A stretch of DNA of 64,000 nucleotides. It comes from Labia minor. Taxonomy: Eukaryota; Arthropoda; Insecta; Dermaptera; Spongiphoridae. Numbering within the stretch: the first letter of the stretch is position 1; each line of letters starts with the position of its first letter. The notes beneath the pieces are model-generated. The model did not search any database and was not told where the DNA came from. It was given only the letters and a program-made list of their open reading frames with translations. The translations under genes and the position numbers were made by a program. Positions 60,814-64,000 of the stretch are shown here, piece by piece. The stretch lies in contig OY720345.1 of assembly GCA_963082975.1 (NCBI GenBank), positions 633,001 through 697,000 of the forward strand, written 5' to 3'.

Positions 60814-62482
60814 ATGACAACGGCAAAAGAAGTCCCTAGGCAGAAAAATATATTTTCATTAAATCTTATCTTTCTTACAATTTATGGTTTATGGAATCCT
60901 TTTCAGAGAAAATTGCCAAAAAGAATTTATCATATTTATTCACTTTTGATTTTACTGATTTCAATTGAAAGTTTTCTTTTAATGTACATTGATGTGATTG
61001 TCAATAGACATGATATAAATATTATTGCCTCTAGTTTGCCAGCAACCATAACAGGCACCACCAATATTATTAAAATAATTTATTTTTTATTTAAACATGA
61101 AACATTAGTACGCGTGATTAAGGATTTAAATAAAGGGCTCTATCCAGGAGAGACTGAACCTTTCTTAAGGGAGGAAGAAATTAGAGCCAAAAGAAGATCC
61201 TTTAATTTTACTGTTTTAATGATAGGCGCAGCAATCTTGTCGGCTTTGTCGAGTTATGTAAAAACTACAATTGATGTAGTTGGTATGGACTTGACTGATT
61301 TAACAATTAATGATACTCAGACGATTATGAATAACATGAGAGTTCGACAATGGTTTCCACAATCATGGTATTACAAATATCCTGTATTCGTCTTGTACAG
61401 CCCGCTAGTAGGAATACTATCCTTTAGTCCACCAACTGATATGGGTTTCGATTCATTGATGGCTGCTCTATATATTCATACCACATGTCAATTTGAATTA
61501 ATTCAAAAACGAGTATTTGATTTTCAAGACAAGCACCAAATTAAAGATTCTGAACGTTATTCTTTATTAAGAAAATCTCTAGTTTTTCATCAAAATTCTA
61601 TTAGGTAAAATGTTAACATTCTAAATTCTAAATTATTTCAGATAAAATAATAGATTTTAATCTTTTGTTTAGATTTGTTCAAGTTTTACAAGATCTGATT
61701 GGCCCGTTTCTTTTTGTTCAATTTCTTTGCAGTACAATAATTTTAGGAATTGGAATATTTCAATTTGCTATTGTAAGTATTTTAATAAATACTTTAATTC
61801 TAGAAATAATTAATAAAGATTTTTCTTGGAGTTTCATATACCCCCTTGATCTCAACTAATCTCAGCTATCTTTTTATCATATGGATTAAACAATTCTGGT
61901 GAATAATATACACTACCTCGTTGAAAGCAATTTGCGACTTGGAATCGTAAAGAAGGTTCATTGTCTTTGCTATGAATGATCTGCTCTTACAACATATTTC
62001 AAATAACTTTAATAAAGTCTTCATAGAATCCTTTATTAATCATTTTGTTTTATAATTGACATCTTTCCAAACATTGTTTTTCAAGGAAAAAACTTGAGGC
62101 AAGGATGCTGAAATTGGCTGAGGTGGGATCAAAATGAAAGAGAATAAAGATTTATAGAAAAAAAAAAAAATATACATATATACTTAAAATTCTTATAATC
62201 AATACACATATTTAAATTTATTTACAATAAAAAAATTAACAAAATTAAATACCGTATTGTGAGAGGAAAATTACAATAGATGTATATTTATAAAAAATAA
62301 TTCATTAAAATTTTAGTTAAAATGAACAAATTGTTTAATTTATTATTTTTAATAGACTTCTCATTTTTTATCTTTTTTAGTTGGCTGATACTTCACAAAG
62401 ATTAGTATTATTGCCATATATGATAAATATGCTTTTTCAATTATGGTTTCATTCTTATTTTGGAGAACAATTATCGACCCAA
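60814..62482 (+). CDS. insect odorant receptor (7tm_6), partial
   Basis: Ligand-binding odorant receptors are inverted seven-pass membrane proteins that form cation channels with Orco in olfactory neuron dendrites. Exons 60814-61604, 61673-61772 and 62381-62482 keep phase and give ~331 residues. Exon 1 starts M-T-T-A-K-E-V-P-R-Q and has hydrophobic segments near residues 45-60, 70-95, 133-150 and 190-205, with the extracellular-loop-like W-F-P-Q-S-W-Y-Y-K-Y-P-V-F. Exon 2 has the V-Q-V-L-Q-D-L-I-G-P-F-L-F-V-Q-F region and exon 3 ends F-H-S-Y-F-G-E-Q-L-S-T-Q, before the usual C-terminal exons with the last transmembrane segment. These exons are not in the window. The following intron is loaded with transposons. 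No stop or shift is seen in the visible exons. The exact receptor cannot be named. Confidence 0.88.
61773..62380. other. odorant receptor intron 2
   Basis: A GC-richer patch at 61840-62140 reads partly open on the minus strand and may be an old pseudogene or transposon piece. I do not recognise it. Confidence 0.35.
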
Positions 62483-62504
62483 GTATGAATTTATATATAT
62501 ATAT

Positions 62505-63015
62505 ATACGAGGGTTATTCAATAATTTAAGTCCTTAGAAAAGGTGATACTCGTAGTATTTAGTAAGCGCCCTCACTAGACTGTTTTTAAAATTGGAGCTA
62601 TATTCGTCACGTAGTTACAATGTTACGGTTAATTGAAGAAATTTTTGTTTATTTAATAAAATGGAAGGATATGAGTTTCACGCGAGATTAGAAAACCCTT
62701 CTAATTAAAAGGTTTATTACCAAAATAGATCAAAACTGAGTTGAATAAAGTCATCTGCTTGCTCCTGTGTATACGACTGTTTAAATTGGGTAAATGATTT
62801 ATGCACAAGTGATGATCATCGATAGTGACTTCTTCTAATTTGATTAACAAAATTCACATTATGGTTTAGAGAGCTCGACAAATTGAAATGCCCGAAATAG
62901 TTGAAACTACAAGGTGATAGAATTTTTGTACAAAAAATGAGCTTGAAAAGAATCTCGGTAAGAATGGGAGCTGCGTTAGAGAATAAACACAGTCGTGGGA
63001 TTAATTCAGAGGCTG
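62505..63015 (+). pseudogene. decayed mariner transposon, 5' half
   Basis: The end ACGAGGGTTATTCAATAATT lies in a TA run and resembles mariner terminal repeats. The leader is followed by an ATG at 62661 reading M-E-G-Y-E-F-H-A-R. Later pieces read I-E-M-P-E-I-V-E-T-T and F-x-K-N-E-L-E-K-N-L, corresponding to the helix-turn-helix region of mariner transposase. Several stops and frame changes are present and the catalytic half is missing. It sits in an odorant receptor intron, in the same orientation as the gene. Confidence 0.6.
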
Positions 63016-63099
63016 GTTTAGCACTTATTATTATTATGATCCGAGTTTTCACACTTACTCAGCACAAGTACTGGTAAACTTTGACCTGCCCCAGTCGTT

Positions 63100-63104
63100 C
63101 TTTT

Positions 63105-63135
<31 letters not shown>

Positions 63136-63150
63136 GGGGGGGGGGTTAAG
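63100..63150. repeat. poly-T followed by poly-G
   Basis: Homopolymer runs of about 30 T and 10 G at the edge of repeat sequence. Confidence 0.8.
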
Positions 63151-63239
63151 CTCGAACGCTGTGGAGAGAGAATTCACCCTAACCAACAGTTATTCTCCTT
63201 TTTTGTTTTTCTCTATATTAAATTACATTATTATTATTA

Positions 63240-64000
63240 TTATTATTAATTATTATTATCCGATTTTACCTCACTTTCTCAGCAAATTGCTGGAAAACAT
63301 TCACCATTCATCCATTTTGATGTTTGTTATTGTAAATTTATTCAAAGAATACAAAAGATATACACAACGTTTCGATTGCTACTTCTGCAATCGTTATTAA
63401 GCGACTGCACTGTCCGAGCGTCCAGTGAGTGGTTCTTTGAATTTACTATTTGTATTTTTCAGTTAAGCGAAGAGTAGAGGTCATTCTCTACTATTTCAAT
63501 TATATTGGCATTTGTATGGCATTGGAAATACGAGCGCACCCGCCCAATCTGACTCGAACAGAGGTCAGACCACGCCCACCTTCAGAACGAGGCAGGATTT
63601 TTGGTGATGGTAGTTCAATTTATTCAGGAGCCTTCTTGTCAATCGGTCCAGGTCCTCTAGATCAGTTTTGGTTCATTTAACAACTCCGGTGTTAATGGCT
63701 TTGATAAGGTTCTTGGAGTTGAGCTTAGAATTTAGTAGCTTGCCGAGCCTATAGGATTATACTTTTCGGTCAGCGCTAGAAAGGTGATCAACTTGGGATG
63801 GGACCTTGTAAAGTTCCAAACTTTTAATGAGCCAGTTGTGAGGAACAGAGTCGAAAGCCTTCGAATAATCAATATAACAGGAATGGATGTTGCGTTTCCT
63901 TTTCAAAGCATGCTGCTCTGTGATTACTTCATCGATGTAGAATTGCTCTTTACAGCCCAGCGATTTTCTTATACAGCCTTTTTGTTCGGGCGCTAAGATG
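63240..64000 (-). mobile_element. LINE, 3' part, different from the other family
   Basis: The minus strand reads C-Y-I-D-Y-S-K-A-F-D-S-V-P-H-N-W-L (64000-63800 region), a reverse transcriptase motif A. Further on it reads D-R-L-T-R-R-L-L-N-K-L-N-Y-H-H and a trace of the G-G-R-G-L block. It then ends toward an ATT/AAT-repeat tail near 63225-63250. Frames are broken. It continues beyond the window edge. It lies in the last visible odorant receptor intron, in antisense. Confidence 0.6.

Overview
This is a very AT-rich window from an insect nuclear genome. The insect call rests on a spliced 7tm_6 odorant receptor gene at the right end, a family confined to insects, together with ordinary metazoan genes that have short introns and on abundant Helitron, Helentron-like, hAT, mariner and LINE remnants. 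I cannot fix the order from sequence alone.

Layout. From 1 to about 38.7 kb I find no host gene I can support. This stretch is a transposon graveyard: two families with the anatomy of non-autonomous Helentrons (HINEs), several CTAG-ended Helitrons (some head to tail), 5'-truncated LINE fragments, small hAT elements with 8-bp target duplications, a hAT transposase remnant, a set of nested long inverted repeats (31.2-33.4 kb), one Ty3/gypsy LTR fossil, and a 3-kb insertion bounded by 13-bp direct repeats that carries a Mutator-like (MULE) remnant.

From 38.7 to 57.1 kb lies a compact gene cluster: MED8 (-), SUDS3/Sds3 (-), LYRM9 (+), TRMT44 (+), a THAP-domain gene (-), RNPS1 (+), a ZXD-family zinc finger gene (-), and one or more unrecognised exons (+). 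The exon models for MED8, SUDS3, LYRM9, TRMT44, RNPS1 and the ZXD gene keep phase at every junction. Products are mostly nuclear: Mediator, a Sin3-HDAC subunit, tRNA methylation, an exon-junction/splicing factor and transcription factors. LYRM9 is a small mitochondrial-type LYR protein. From 57.1 to 64 kb there are more repeats and a partial odorant receptor gene whose third intron holds a decayed mariner and a LINE.

The most notable observation is LYRM9-TRMT44: the last LYRM9 codon block lies in the same exon as the TRMT44 start, with one base between stop and ATG, which suggests a bicistronic transcript. Others are two GC-AG introns, a head-to-head palindrome made of two mariner 5' ends, long foldbacks that could give dsRNA, and Helitrons that appear to have picked up a LINE tail.
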